Shown here piece by piece: positions 45,133 to 54,655 of a stretch of 64,000 nucleotides of DNA. This DNA comes from an uncultured Lachnospiraceae bacterium (GTDB lineage Bacteria > Bacillota > Clostridia > Lachnospirales > Lachnospiraceae). The first letter of the stretch is position 1, and each line of letters begins with the position of its first letter. Below the pieces are notes generated by a model. The model was not told where the DNA came from. It did no database searches and saw only the letters and a program-made list of their open reading frames with translations. Made by a program: the position numbers and the translations under genes. The stretch is taken from NCBI GenBank assembly GCA_910585895.1, contig CAJUHY010000002.1, positions 40,542 through 104,541 on the forward strand. Direction: 5' to 3'.

Positions 45133-45948
45133 TTAAGTCAGAAAATATATAAGAACCAACGCCCCTAATATAATCCGATACCAGCCAAACACCTTAAAAT
45201 CATGCCTCCTGATATATCCCATCAGAAAACGGATGACAACCACCGATACCAGGAAAGACACTCCCATTCCTACCAGCAGAATGGCAAGTTCCTGACCAGT
45301 AAACGAAAGGCCAAATTTCAGAAGTTTTAAGAGGCTCGCGCCAAACATTACCGGAATCGCCAGATAAAAAGTAAATTCGGCGGCCACAGTACGGGAAACG
45401 CCAATCATCAAAGCGCCGATTATCGTAGCCCCGGAACGTGAGGTTCCTGGAAAAACTGCCGCCACAAGCTGAAACAGCCCAATGATAAAGGCAACCTGCC
45501 ATGTAAGGTCTCTCGTATTGCAGATAACCGGCTTATTATGTTTATTCTTATTCTCTACTATAATAAAAATAATACCCACAGCAATCAGCATTACCGCCAC
45601 AACCCAATAATTATAAAGGTTTTCATCCAACCAATCTCCAAACAAAACGCCTACTACCCCCGCAGGCACACAGGCAACCAGGATTTTGCCCCACAATTCC
45701 ATGATATCCCAGTCAATAAGCTGCCGCTCATTAAAATGAAAAGGAAAAATTTTCTTCCAAAACATCAGTATCACTGCCAGGATAGCGCCCAACTGCACCA
45801 CCACCAGAAACATATTCCAAAATTCCTGGGACACCTCCATCGGCATAATCTCCTCCAGCAAAATCATATGTCCGGTACTGCTGACCGGCAGCCACTCTGT
45901 AATCCCCTCTACAATCCCATAAACTACCGCCTTTAAAATTTCTAACAT
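45133..45948 (-). CDS. uppP: Undecaprenyl-diphosphate phosphatase
   Basis: Recycles the lipid carrier for peptidoglycan synthesis and gives bacitracin tolerance. The 271-aa polytopic protein has the signatures EGITEWLPVSSTGHM (14-28) and PGTSRSGATI. AAAGGA lies upstream of the ATG. It probably shares a transcript with pth and mfd. It complements the Bce-type module elsewhere in the window. Confidence 0.96.
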   Translation of the reverse strand: MLEILKAVVYGIVEGITEWLPVSSTGHMILLEEIMPMEVSQEFWNMFLVVVQLGAILAVILMFWKKIFPFHFNERQLIDWDIMELWGKILVACVPAGVVGVLFGDWLDENLYNYWVVAVMLIAVGIIFIIVENKNKHNKPVICNTRDLTWQVAFIIGLFQLVAAVFPGTSRSGATIIGALMIGVSRTVAAEFTFYLAIPVMFGASLLKLLKFGLSFTGQELAILLVGMGVSFLVSVVVIRFLMGYIRRHDFKVFGWYRIILGALVLIYFLT

Positions 45949-46084
45949 AATCCCACGTTTTCCTTTCTAAACTAACTCCGTTATAGTATATCACACCATG
46001 ACAAATTTTAGGAATAAATGTGTTAACATTTTATCATTACTTTTTCTTAATTTTCTTAAAAAAGTATGAATTTTCCAATTTCCA

Positions 46085-46113
46085 TTGACTTTTTGCAGAA
46101 TTTTCCTTATTAA
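46085..46113 (+). promoter_or_regulatory. Promoter-like sequence ahead of the SH3 remnant
   Basis: TTGACT (46085-46090), 17 nt, TATTAA (46108-46113) on the plus strand. A transcript from here to the hairpin at 46291-46325 would be about 200 nt. Confidence 0.5.
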
Positions 46114-46117
46114 TTAA

Positions 46118-46258
46118 ATAAGCGTATATGTAGTTGTCATCGCTACTGGCGGATTGCTTCTGCGCAGTTCTGCCAGAGCCGGAAGCCAGATTATTGTTAT
46201 GCTGCCCCCGAACACAACAGTCACTATTTTGAGAGAAACCACAGGGACAGGCATGTAA
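46118..46258 (+). pseudogene. Remnant of a bacterial SH3-domain protein
   Basis: An open frame of about 46 codons reads IATGGLLLRSSARAG, then SQIIVMLPPNTTVTILRET and a stop at 46258. This follows the bacterial SH3 (SH3_3) pattern ATG-LNVRSGPS--SKVI--LP-GT-VTVL-E. No ATG, GTG or TTG precedes it in frame and a stop lies just upstream, so it looks like a decayed gene fragment. Alternatively the stretch is part of a small RNA and the reading is fortuitous. The rest of 45949-46375 holds only this, the promoter and the spoVG terminator. Confidence 0.5.
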
Positions 46259-46290
46259 AAAACGTTCACCTATGATTTTCCTATATAAAA

Positions 46291-46325
46291 GAAGCTGTGC
46301 ACGATGTATTACTGTGCACAGCTTC
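46291..46325 (-). terminator. Bidirectional terminator hairpin after spoVG
   Basis: A perfect 12-bp stem, GAAGCTGTGCAC with GTGCACAGCTTC, with an 11-nt loop, followed by TTTTAT on the minus strand. It ends the spoVG transcript and could also end one from the plus-strand promoter at 46085. Confidence 0.85.
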
Positions 46326-46375
46326 TTATCATCTCACCCCCCAGAACACTCCTCCTCACCTGTTCTGGATAAGGC

Positions 46376-46642
46376 TTACGTCTCTATTTCAGATTCCGAC
46401 TGATATTTCTCCAATATAATGCGCTGTATGCTGTCTCGTGTCTGAGAATTGATGGGATGAGCAATGTCACGGTATTCGCCGTCCGCTGCTCTTCTGCTGG
46501 GCATGGCAATAAAAAGACCTTTCTCGCCTTCTATCACTTTGATATCATGTACCACAAACTCGTCATCAATGGTAATGGAGACCACAGCCCGCATTTTTCC
46601 TTCTTTCTCTACTTTACGGATTCGCACATCTGTTATCTTCAT
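46376..46642 (-). CDS. spoVG: Septation regulator SpoVG
   Basis: Small nucleic-acid-binding regulator (DNA and RNA) affecting sporulation, septation and capsule or virulence genes in firmicutes. The 88-aa length and sequence are canonical ([27 protein letters not shown]). It lies between glgD and a terminator, not next to purR/glmU as in Bacillus. Confidence 0.96.
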   Translation of the reverse strand: MKITDVRIRKVEKEGKMRAVVSITIDDEFVVHDIKVIEGEKGLFIAMPSRRAADGEYRDIAHPINSQTRDSIQRIILEKYQSESEIET

Positions 46643-46692
46643 AAATCATCGCCCCCTTTGCATTTCCTATTTTCTCAGCACATTTCCTACTC

Positions 46693-47808
46693 TTATATTA
46701 CATACCGTTCATTATGCTCATATACAACCTTGATTCCATCGCCGCCGCTGAAGAAAGTATTGGCACGCAGCGTATCACGGCTCTCAACAATACAATTCTC
46801 AATATGCGTATTGTCACCGATATATACATCATTTAAGATAATGGAATTCTTAATCACACAATTCTTGCCCACAAAAACTTTCTTAAACAGGACGGAATTC
46901 TCTACCTTGCTGTTAATGATACAGCCGCTGGAAACCAAGCTGTTACGCACATCAGAACCAACATTATATTTTGCAGGCGGAAGGTCATCTACCTTGGAGT
47001 AAATCTTCGGTTCTTCGCGGAAATATTTCCTTACCTCCGGCTTCAGAAAATCCATATTTGTCTGATAATAAGACTCTACCGTGGAAATATTGTTCCAGTA
47101 CTCTTCCATCTTATAGCCATAGATACGCTTCATATTCTTATAGCGGATTAAAATGTCATTGACAAAATCATAGCGGTTCTCTTCTGCACAACGCTCCAGC
47201 ATCTCAATCAGCTGTCTTCTGCGGATTACATAAATACCTGCTGAAATTGTATTGGACTGCGCAATCATCGGCTTCTCCTCAAACTCCACAATCCTTGAAT
47301 CCTCATTCATCCTTACCACGCCAAAGCGGCTGACATCTTCCTCTACCGGCATATCTTTACATACTATGGTAATGTCTGCTTTCTTCTCAATATGGAACTC
47401 CAGCACCTTATTATAATCCATCTTATAAACACAATCACCAGCTGCAATTATTACATAAGGCTCATGGCTGCGTTTGAGGAAATCAATGTTCCTTAACATT
47501 GCATCCGCTGTCCCGCGGTACCACCACGCATTGTCGGAGGTAACTGTAGGATTAAATACGTACAGACCTCCCTGCTTCCTTCCGAAATCCCACCACTTGG
47601 AAGAACTTAAATGTTCATTGAGGCTTCTTGCATTATACTGGGTTAAAACTGCCACCCTCTGAATATGTGAATTGCTCATGTTGCTGAGCGCAAAATCTAT
47701 ACAACGATAGCTTCCGCCCACCGGCATAGCCGCAATAGCTCTCTTATTGGAAAGTTCCTGCATTCTGCTGTTATTTCCGCCTGCTAATATAATTCCTAAC
47801 GCCTTCAT
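46693..47808 (-). CDS. glgD: Glucose-1-phosphate adenylyltransferase regulatory subunit GlgD
   Basis: A 371-aa paralogue of GlgC that modulates the catalytic subunit in firmicute glycogen synthesis. The nucleotidyltransferase fold begins [13 protein letters not shown] rather than the canonical GGxGxRL, consistent with reduced catalysis. A left-handed beta-helix occupies the C-terminal part. Its ATG overlaps the glgC stop. No glycogen synthase (glgA) is in the window. Confidence 0.93.
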   Translation of the reverse strand: MKALGIILAGGNNSRMQELSNKRAIAAMPVGGSYRCIDFALSNMSNSHIQRVAVLTQYNARSLNEHLSSSKWWDFGRKQGGLYVFNPTVTSDNAWWYRGTADAMLRNIDFLKRSHEPYVIIAAGDCVYKMDYNKVLEFHIEKKADITIVCKDMPVEEDVSRFGVVRMNEDSRIVEFEEKPMIAQSNTISAGIYVIRRRQLIEMLERCAEENRYDFVNDILIRYKNMKRIYGYKMEEYWNNISTVESYYQTNMDFLKPEVRKYFREEPKIYSKVDDLPPAKYNVGSDVRNSLVSSGCIINSKVENSVLFKKVFVGKNCVIKNSIILNDVYIGDNTHIENCIVESRDTLRANTFFSGGDGIKVVYEHNERYVI

Positions 47809-49079
47809 ACTCTGTCACCTGCCTTAATGATTGATTCGCCTCCTGCCAAAAGGCCGTCTGGATAGTCTTCTTTCTCTGTCTTACCAGCTATCGCAGTATT
47901 CTTTCCTACTTTAACGCCTGACGGTATTACCGAGTTCTCACCGATGGTAACAAGTCCAAAGGAATAAACGCTCTTATTCAGCTTATTCTCCGCCGGCTCA
48001 CCTATGCCAAGTTCCACATTATTGCCAATGGAAACATTCTCTGCTACAATAGCTTTGTCTATGGTCACATTATCTCCAATCACCGTATCCTGCATGATGA
48101 TGGAATCCCGCACCACAGTGTTCTTGCCAATCACAACGCCAGCTCCAATCACAGAACCGTATACCTGTCCATATATTTCAGACCCCTCACCGATGATACA
48201 ACGCTCTGTCACGGCATCTGCCGAAATATACTGCGGCTCAATCGTATCACTGTTCGTATAAATCTTCCAATATTCCTCATACAGATTGAATTCCGGTATC
48301 AGGTCTATCAGTTCCATATTCGCTTCCCAGTAAGAACCAAGCGTTCCTACATCTTTCCAATATCCATTGTACTCATAAGCAAACAGCCTTCTGCCATTCT
48401 CCCTGCAATAAGGTATGATATGTTTACCAAAGTCGCAGTTACTCTGCTCCGACATGGTAACCAGAGCCTCTCTAAGGACACTCCAGTTGAAAATGTAAAT
48501 ACCCATAGATGCCAGATTACTTCTGGGGTTCGCCGGTTTCTCCTCAAATTCAGTAATCTGTTTGTTTTCATCTGTGATAACCAGACCGAAACGGCTTGCC
48601 TCCTCCCACGGTACCGGCATGGCTGCAATGGTCACATCAGCATTATTCTCCTTATGGAAATCCAGCATTACTTCATAATTCATCTTGTAAATATGGTCAC
48701 CAGAAAGAATCAACACATATTCCGGCTGATAACTATCAATATAGTTCAGATTCTGGTAAATCGCATTCGCCGTGCCAGTGTACCATTCACTGTTATCGCT
48801 CTTCTCATATGGCGGCAATACTGTCACCCCACCATGATTGCGATCCAAATCCCATGGAATACCGATACCGATATGGGTGTTTAACCGTAATGGCTGATAC
48901 TGTGTCAGCACTCCTACCGTATCTATCCCTGAATTCACACAATTACTTAATGGAAAATCAATAATCCGGTACTTACCACCAAATGCAACTGCCGGTTTCG
49001 CAACATCAGAAGTCAAAACTCCAAGTCTGCTTCCTTGACCACCTGCTAAAAGCATGGCTATCATTTCTTTACGAATCAT
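47805..49079 (-). CDS. glgC: Glucose-1-phosphate adenylyltransferase GlgC
   Basis: Makes ADP-glucose from glucose-1-phosphate and ATP, the first committed step of glycogen synthesis; the substrate could come from the phosphoglucomutase at 12428. The 424-aa protein has the canonical [11 protein letters not shown] and the substrate motif EFEEKP, then beta-helix repeats. I chose the ATG at 49079 with GAGGTG upstream; a GTG at 49088 is less likely. glgC-glgD is translationally coupled. Confidence 0.96.
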   Translation of the reverse strand: MIRKEMIAMLLAGGQGSRLGVLTSDVAKPAVAFGGKYRIIDFPLSNCVNSGIDTVGVLTQYQPLRLNTHIGIGIPWDLDRNHGGVTVLPPYEKSDNSEWYTGTANAIYQNLNYIDSYQPEYVLILSGDHIYKMNYEVMLDFHKENNADVTIAAMPVPWEEASRFGLVITDENKQITEFEEKPANPRSNLASMGIYIFNWSVLREALVTMSEQSNCDFGKHIIPYCRENGRRLFAYEYNGYWKDVGTLGSYWEANMELIDLIPEFNLYEEYWKIYTNSDTIEPQYISADAVTERCIIGEGSEIYGQVYGSVIGAGVVIGKNTVVRDSIIMQDTVIGDNVTIDKAIVAENVSIGNNVELGIGEPAENKLNKSVYSFGLVTIGENSVIPSGVKVGKNTAIAGKTEKEDYPDGLLAGGESIIKAGDRV

Positions 49080-49124
49080 GTCTCTCACCTCTCGTCAATA
49101 GATTTCATATTACTGAGTGTTCAT

Positions 49125-49130
49125 ATTATA
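49125..49130 (-). promoter_or_regulatory. Extended -10 of the glgC promoter
   Basis: TGGTATAAT on the minus strand (TATAAT at 49125-49130) about 45 nt upstream of glgC; no good -35 is present, as is common with a TGn extension. Confidence 0.6.
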
Positions 49131-49407
49131 CCACAAAAGATTCATTTAGTACACATATTTCACAATTTTTTTGCCGAAAATTTCATAATTTTGTTAAATT
49201 GCACAAGATTTTTTCCATAAATTTACATTACGTATATCTTAACGCACATTGGATTTACTTTGTGTGAATTTCTCGGGTTTGTGGTTTCATTGTGCCAAAA
49301 GGTCTTGCCGCCTGTGGCAGCAAAGACATCTTGCATTATATACGCCAGATAGCGCTTGCGAACCAATAACCCAAATTATTTTCAATTTGCAAAATGCCCT
49401 CCATTGG

Positions 49408-49413
49408 TATAGA
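49408..49413 (+). promoter_or_regulatory. Extended -10 of the murC promoter
   Basis: TGGTATAGA with TTTGCA 16 nt upstream on the plus strand, about 40 nt before the murC ATG. An imperfect hairpin at about 49291-49325 precedes it. Confidence 0.5.
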
Positions 49414-49454
49414 ATAGTAGTAATAATCATAAGAATACAGGGCAGGTAAAATAT

Positions 49455-50834
49455 ATGTACAAAATTGATTTTAAAAATCCTATTCATCTCCACTTTATCG
49501 GCATCGGCGGCATCAGCATGAGCGGCCTTGCCGAAATCCTATTAAAAGAAAATTTCCGCATCTCAGGCTCAGACTCCAAAGAATCAGATTTAACTGATAA
49601 ACTGACAGCTTTGGGCGCTGAGATTTACTACGGTCAGCGCGCCTCTAATATTAAAGAAGGAATCGATGCCGTTGTCTACACTGCTGCCATCCATCCAGAC
49701 AACCCGGAACTGAAAGCCGCTTTGGAGAAACAAATCCCTACCCTTACTCGGGCGGAACTTCTGGGACAGATTATGGATAACTACACAGAATCAATCGCTG
49801 TGTCCGGCACACATGGAAAGACAACCACAACCTCCATGATTACCCATATTCTTCTGCAGGCCTGCTGCGACCCCACTGTGTCGGTGGGCGGAATCCTCAA
49901 ATCCATCGACGGAAATATCCGCGTAGGCCAGTCAGATGTCTTTCTCACCGAGGCCTGCGAATATACAAACAGTTTTCTGAATTTTCACCCCAGATATGCC
50001 CTTATATTAAATATAGAAGAAGACCATATGGATTTCTTCAAGGATCTTGATGATATCCGCTGTTCTTTCCACAGATTCGCATGCAATGTTCCCCCGCATG
50101 GTACAGTGATTATCAATGGTGAAATCGAAAACTGCCAGCAGATTACTGAAAGCCTGGATTGCAGGATTATCACTTACGGACTTAGTTCCTCCGATTCATA
50201 TTATGCGGATAATATAACTTTTAATACAAGCGGTTGCGGAAACTTCACATTGATGCACGGTAACGATGCGCTCGGCACAATTTCCATGAATGTGCCTGGC
50301 AGGCACAACATAAGCAATGCCGTGGCAGCCTGTGCGCTTGCTCTGGAAATGAACATCTCCTTTACACATATCCAGTCTGCATTGTCACAGTTTGGCGGTA
50401 CAGCCAGACGCTTTGAATACAAAGGCTCATTAGGCCAAATAGCTATTGTAGATGATTATGCCCATCACCCTACGGAGATTGCCGCAACTTTGACATCGGC
50501 AAAAAATTGCGGATATGGCCGCATCGTCTGTGTTTTTCAGCCTCACACTTACACCCGTACGAAAGCATTTCTTTCGGAATTTGCCAAATCCCTGTCCCTT
50601 GCGGATTTGGTAGTGCTTGCAGATATTTACGCTGCCAGGGAACAAAATACCATCGGCATCAGTTCCCTTGACTTACAAAAAGAACTACAAAATTTAGGCA
50701 AAGAATGTTATTATTTTCCATCTTTTGACGAAATTGAAAATTTTCTTTTAAAAAATAGTATCAACGGCGACTTGTTGATAACTATGGGAGCCGGAGATAT
50801 TGTGCAAGTAGGAGAACATCTTTTAGGCAAATAG
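49455..50834 (+). CDS. murC: UDP-N-acetylmuramate--L-alanine ligase
   Basis: Adds L-Ala to UDP-MurNAc in the cytoplasm, first amino-acid step of the peptidoglycan stem peptide. The 459-aa protein has the N-terminal Rossmann motif GIGGISMSGLA, the P-loop GTHGKTTT (118-125), the ligase motif NIEEDHMDFF and the C-terminal DDYAHHPTE. It is followed by a terminator and the DnaA-box region. Confidence 0.97.
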   Translation: MYKIDFKNPIHLHFIGIGGISMSGLAEILLKENFRISGSDSKESDLTDKLTALGAEIYYGQRASNIKEGIDAVVYTAAIHPDNPELKAALEKQIPTLTRAELLGQIMDNYTESIAVSGTHGKTTTTSMITHILLQACCDPTVSVGGILKSIDGNIRVGQSDVFLTEACEYTNSFLNFHPRYALILNIEEDHMDFFKDLDDIRCSFHRFACNVPPHGTVIINGEIENCQQITESLDCRIITYGLSSSDSYYADNITFNTSGCGNFTLMHGNDALGTISMNVPGRHNISNAVAACALALEMNISFTHIQSALSQFGGTARRFEYKGSLGQIAIVDDYAHHPTEIAATLTSAKNCGYGRIVCVFQPHTYTRTKAFLSEFAKSLSLADLVVLADIYAAREQNTIGISSLDLQKELQNLGKECYYFPSFDEIENFLLKNSINGDLLITMGAGDIVQVGEHLLGK

Positions 50835-50852
50835 TTATCCACATTATCCACA
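50835..50852 (+). promoter_or_regulatory. Tandem pair of DnaA boxes, left
   Basis: Two perfect TTATCCACA 9-mers directly abutting (50835-50843 and 50844-50852), starting at the murC stop codon. TTATCCACA is the high-affinity DnaA box. The second box forms part of the murC terminator stem. Confidence 0.8.
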
Positions 50853-50893
50853 TTCCAATTGGGGATAACCCCCTTTTGGGAATGTGGATTTTT
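50848..50893 (+). terminator. Intrinsic terminator of murC
   Basis: CCACATTCC (50848-50856) pairs with GGAATGTGG (50879-50887), with an inner GGGG/CCCC helix, followed by ATTTTTT. Confidence 0.8.
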
Positions 50894-50992
50894 TAGTTTA
50901 CATAATATATCTTTCCACATTTGTCCGCCTCTTGGCTCTCTTTCTGGAACACTCTGTGATTTGACCTTCTGTAAGCTGATTTTTCCACTTAA

Positions 50993-51010
50993 TTATCCAC
51001 ATTATCCACA
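50993..51010 (+). promoter_or_regulatory. Tandem pair of DnaA boxes, right
   Basis: Two more abutting TTATCCACA 9-mers (50993-51001 and 51002-51010), same orientation, 158 bp from the first pair and about 150 bp upstream of the DnaD gene. The rest of 50894-51158 is A+T-rich and holds no gene; CTATACTGT near 51090 could be the -10 of the dnaD promoter. Confidence 0.8.
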
Positions 51011-51158
51011 ATTTCAACAATTGCCAAATGCCTTGATTTTGCTGGAATTTCAGGAAAATTTTCACTTCTCAATTTGAATTTTATGTGCTATACTGTATTC
51101 CACAAAAGGGCAAGCAAACGCATCCCACACAATATATCATTTTACCCGGAGGTCACTC

Positions 51159-52280
51159 ATGGAAGAAATCAGACTGCACAAAGAGAACGGCAATTCGACA
51201 ACAACAATTTCCAACCAGTTTATTGATGAGTACATGACAAGCGCAAACGGCGAGTTTGTAAAAATTTACTTATATCTGCTGCGCTGTATGAACTCGCCCG
51301 ACTGCAGTTTTTCTATTTCTAAGGCTGCGGACAAGTTCAACCATACGGAGAAGGATATTCAGCGTGCCCTCATATATTGGGAGAAAATGAATCTCCTCAA
51401 ATTAGAATACACACCCGACAATTCAATCGCAGGTATCTATTTTCTGGAATCCGAAGAGACCTTGTCCAAAGACGATTCGGTCCCCCTGAAAAAAGCGCCC
51501 CTGCCAGGTTCTATGCCCAAGAATGCTTTCTCTCCTGCCAGAGCAGGGAATGCTGTTCCAGAGAGCAGTCCCCATTTGACAGAGCGCAAAGCTTACAGTG
51601 CAGACGAACTCAAATCCTTCCGGGAGAAAGAGGAAATCCAAGAGCTGATGTTTGTTGCAGAAAGCTACCTCAAGAAGCCTCTGTCCTCCACCGATATACA
51701 GACACTGCTTTTCTGGTATGATGGATTGGGGCTTTCTGCCGACTTAATCGTATATCTTCTGGAATACTGCATTGCCGGAGGACATGCAAGCCTGCACTAC
51801 ATGGACAAAGTTGCTGTCAGCTGGAAAGAAAAGGACATTACGACTGTAGAACAGGCAAAACAGAATGTGCAGGCGCACAGCCGCCTTCATTATACAGTCT
51901 TGAAATCGCTTGGTATCCAGGGGCGCAGCCTGGTTCCTGCGGAATTTTCTTACATAGATAAATGGAACAAGGAATATGGGTTCTCAGAGGACATGATTGC
52001 CGAGGCGTGCAGCCGTACCATCCTTGCCATCCATCAGCCGAGTTTTGAATATGCAGACCGTATTCTTGCCAACTGGAAACGCCAGAATATTGGCAGCGCT
52101 GAGGACATACGCAAGGCAGACGAATCTTTTCAGGCAGCCAGAACGGCAGAGCGCGCACATGCCGCCGCAGTCAGGAATAATGCCGCAAAACCGGCTTCCC
52201 ACAACCGCTTTAACAGCTTTCCGCAGCGCACCTACAACATGGACCAATTGGAGGTTGAGCTATTGAACACAGCACGTTAA
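51159..52280 (+). CDS. dnaD: DnaD-domain replication initiation protein
   Basis: A 373-aa protein with an N-terminal winged-helix part (about 15-95; YLYLLRCMNS, SKAADKFNHTEKDIQRALIYWE) and two DnaB_2/DnaD domains, each ending in the conserved helix: SLHYMDKVAVSWKEKDI and SFEYADRILANWKRQNI. In Bacillus, DnaD and DnaB act with DnaA and DnaI in helicase loading. It is followed 10 nt later by a DnaI-like ATPase gene, so this pair is the helicase-loading operon. It could equally be named DnaB (Bacillus sense). Confidence 0.88.
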   Translation: MEEIRLHKENGNSTTTISNQFIDEYMTSANGEFVKIYLYLLRCMNSPDCSFSISKAADKFNHTEKDIQRALIYWEKMNLLKLEYTPDNSIAGIYFLESEETLSKDDSVPLKKAPLPGSMPKNAFSPARAGNAVPESSPHLTERKAYSADELKSFREKEEIQELMFVAESYLKKPLSSTDIQTLLFWYDGLGLSADLIVYLLEYCIAGGHASLHYMDKVAVSWKEKDITTVEQAKQNVQAHSRLHYTVLKSLGIQGRSLVPAEFSYIDKWNKEYGFSEDMIAEACSRTILAIHQPSFEYADRILANWKRQNIGSAEDIRKADESFQAARTAERAHAAAVRNNAAKPASHNRFNSFPQRTYNMDQLEVELLNTAR

Positions 52281-52290
52281 GGAGGAATTT

Positions 52291-53292
52291 ATGGCTCTCA
52301 GCAACACACAGTACAATGTCCTCATGAGGGCTTATGAGGAACGGCAGCTAAAGAACCGCCGCATTGTCGTGGAACGGATTAAGGAAGTCTATCAGGCATT
52401 GCCGCACTTATTGGAGATTGACGATGCCATCTCCTCCCTCTCTGTAAAACAGGCAAAAAAGCTAATGGACGGAGATGAAACGGCATTGGCAATCCTGCAC
52501 GACAGCTTGAATGAACTTGTCAGGGAAAAACATCTGCTGCTTTCACAGCATGGTTACCCGGAAGATTATTTCGAGCCGCCCTATGCCTGTAGGGACTGCA
52601 AAGATACCGGATACATCGGTGGGAAGAAATGCCACTGTTTTGAACAAGCCGCCATCGACCTCGTATACACGCAGTCCAATATCCGCCGGATACTGGAGGT
52701 AGAGAATTTTGCACATTTTTCCTACGATTATTATTCTGATGAACAGGTTAACCCTGCTACCGGGCTTTCCAGCCTTGCCACCGTCAGGCAGGCGGTGCGG
52801 GACTGCCACGAATTTGTCAGGACTTTCGATACAGGATTCCACAACTTATTCTTTTATGGAGATACTGGAATCGGCAAGACCTACCTGTCCAACTGCGTGG
52901 CCAAAGAACTTTTAGACAGCGGGCACTCCGTGATTTATTTTACTGCCCCTTCGCTGTTTCATGTATTTGAAAAAAATGCCTTTGACAGATTGCGGGATTC
53001 TGATGAAGATTATCGACGCATTCTGGAATGTGATTTACTGATTATTGATGATTTGGGCACGGAACTTACCAACGCGTTCACAGTTTCCCAATTATTTCTC
53101 TGTCTGAATGAGCGTATTCTGCGGCAGAAATCCACTATTATTTCTACCAATTTAGGATTGGGACAATTGGCAGAAACTTATTCAGAGCGCACATTTTCCC
53201 GGATTTCCAGCAGCTATACCATCATCAAACTGTTCGGAAACGATATCAGGATTCAAAAAAAATTAAAAGGACAATCTTGCCAAGCGACCTGA
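52291..53292 (+). CDS. dnaI: Helicase loader, DnaI/DnaC-type AAA+ ATPase
   Basis: Loads the replicative helicase. The 333-aa protein has an N-terminal helicase-binding part with a Cys4-type zinc site (YACRDCKDTGYIGGKKCHC; Cys100, 103, 114, 116) and a C-terminal AAA+ domain with Walker A GDTGIGKT (190-197), Walker B LLIIDDLGTE and sensor TIISTNLG. GGAGG upstream; co-transcribed with the DnaD gene. IstB of insertion sequences is similar, but the zinc domain and context favour a chromosomal loader. Confidence 0.9.
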   Translation: MALSNTQYNVLMRAYEERQLKNRRIVVERIKEVYQALPHLLEIDDAISSLSVKQAKKLMDGDETALAILHDSLNELVREKHLLLSQHGYPEDYFEPPYACRDCKDTGYIGGKKCHCFEQAAIDLVYTQSNIRRILEVENFAHFSYDYYSDEQVNPATGLSSLATVRQAVRDCHEFVRTFDTGFHNLFFYGDTGIGKTYLSNCVAKELLDSGHSVIYFTAPSLFHVFEKNAFDRLRDSDEDYRRILECDLLIIDDLGTELTNAFTVSQLFLCLNERILRQKSTIISTNLGLGQLAETYSERTFSRISSSYTIIKLFGNDIRIQKKLKGQSCQAT

Positions 53293-53410
53293 GTAATGTT
53301 ATATTTGCCATAGGAATCATTGCCGATATCATCTGGCAAATTCTGTTATACTGACATAGGATATACTTTACCAACATAATCATACTTTTACTTTAAATGG
53401 AGGACATCGT

Positions 53411-54592
53411 ATGCAGCGCAACGAACAAAATTATGAAACTATTCCCGCCGGCTCACTGGGCGTAATCCCTCTGGAAAGCTGTAAGAGACTTGGGAAAAAG
53501 GTGGACAAGTATCTGGTGCGCTTCCGCAGTGAAAGGGAGCATGAGCATCAGGACGACATTGCTTTCAAGGGCTATCACAAAAACACCTATCTGGTAGATT
53601 GCTCTACCCCTCGTTTCGGCACTGGAGAGGCAAAGGGTATTATCACAGAATCTGTACGCGGATTTGACCTGTATCTGATGGTGGATGTCAGCAATTACAG
53701 TCTTAAATATACGGTTTGCGGTCATGAGAACCATATGTCTCCCGATGACCATTTTCAGGATTTGAAACGTGTGATAGCTGCCACCGGCGGAAAGGCACGG
53801 CGCATTACCGTTATCATGCCATTCCTCTATGAAGGACGCCAGCATAAGCGTACTGCCAGGGAATCTCTGGACTGCGCGATTGCCCTTCAAGAACTGATAA
53901 ACATGGGCGTGGATAATATCATTACCTTTGATGCGCACGACCCACGTGTACAGAACGCCATTCCCTTGCACGGATTTGAGACCGTACAGCCTGCCTACCA
54001 GTTCATCAAAGCCATCCTCCGGGAGGTAGAGGACCTGCAGATAGACAGCGACCACATGATGGTTATCAGCCCGGACGAGGGCGGCACTAACCGCGCCGTA
54101 TACCTTGCCAACGTGCTCGGGCTGGATATGGGCATGTTCTACAAACGACGGGACTACAGCAAGATTGTCGATGGACGCAACCCCATTGTTGCACATGAAT
54201 TTCTTGGTTCCTCCGTGGAGAATAAAGACGTTTTCATAATTGATGATATGATTTCCTCCGGCGACAGCATGATTGACGTTGCCACTGAGTTAAAGAAGCG
54301 TAAGGCCAACCGCATATTTGTCATATCGACTTTCGGGCTGTTCACCAACGGTCTGGACAAATTTGACCGTGCGGTGGAGGACGGCATCATCTATAAAGTA
54401 GTGACCACGAACCTCACTTACCAGACGCCGGAGCTCCTCGCCAAGCCATATTATATCAATTGTGATATGAGCAAATACATTGCCTATATTATTGATACCC
54501 TGAATCATGATATCTCCATCAGCGATCTTTTAGACCCCTATGAGAGGATTGAACCGCTGGTAAAGAAATACAAAGCAAAGAAAAAGAAATAA
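53411..54592 (+). CDS. prs: Ribose-phosphate pyrophosphokinase
   Basis: Makes PRPP from ribose-5-phosphate and ATP, supplying hpt and nucleotide synthesis. The 393-aa protein has ITVIMPFLYEGRQHKR, FDAHDPRVQNA and the PRPP loop VFIIDDMISSGDSM. It is longer than the usual 315 or so residues, with extra N-terminal sequence (about 45 residues) and a basic tail, a form I associate with clostridia. GGAGG, 7 nt before ATG. A TATACT near 53351 may be its -10, without a clear -35. Confidence 0.93.
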   Translation: MQRNEQNYETIPAGSLGVIPLESCKRLGKKVDKYLVRFRSEREHEHQDDIAFKGYHKNTYLVDCSTPRFGTGEAKGIITESVRGFDLYLMVDVSNYSLKYTVCGHENHMSPDDHFQDLKRVIAATGGKARRITVIMPFLYEGRQHKRTARESLDCAIALQELINMGVDNIITFDAHDPRVQNAIPLHGFETVQPAYQFIKAILREVEDLQIDSDHMMVISPDEGGTNRAVYLANVLGLDMGMFYKRRDYSKIVDGRNPIVAHEFLGSSVENKDVFIIDDMISSGDSMIDVATELKKRKANRIFVISTFGLFTNGLDKFDRAVEDGIIYKVVTTNLTYQTPELLAKPYYINCDMSKYIAYIIDTLNHDISISDLLDPYERIEPLVKKYKAKKKK

Positions 54593-54607
54593 TTATTATT
54601 GATATAA

Positions 54608-54655
54608 AATAAAACTCCACGCTGCATACACATCTGCAACGTGGAGTTTATTTTA
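54608..54655. terminator. Bidirectional terminator between prs and the ABC permease
   Basis: AATAAAACTCCACG pairs with CGTGGAGTTTATTTT, giving A-run and T-run on opposite sides, so it can end both convergent transcripts. It overlaps the stop codon of the permease gene. Confidence 0.8.

Noticed and set aside
53453..54196. 247-codon minus-strand ORF inside prs
   Set aside because: Antisense shadow; the plus-strand PRPP synthetase motifs are unambiguous.
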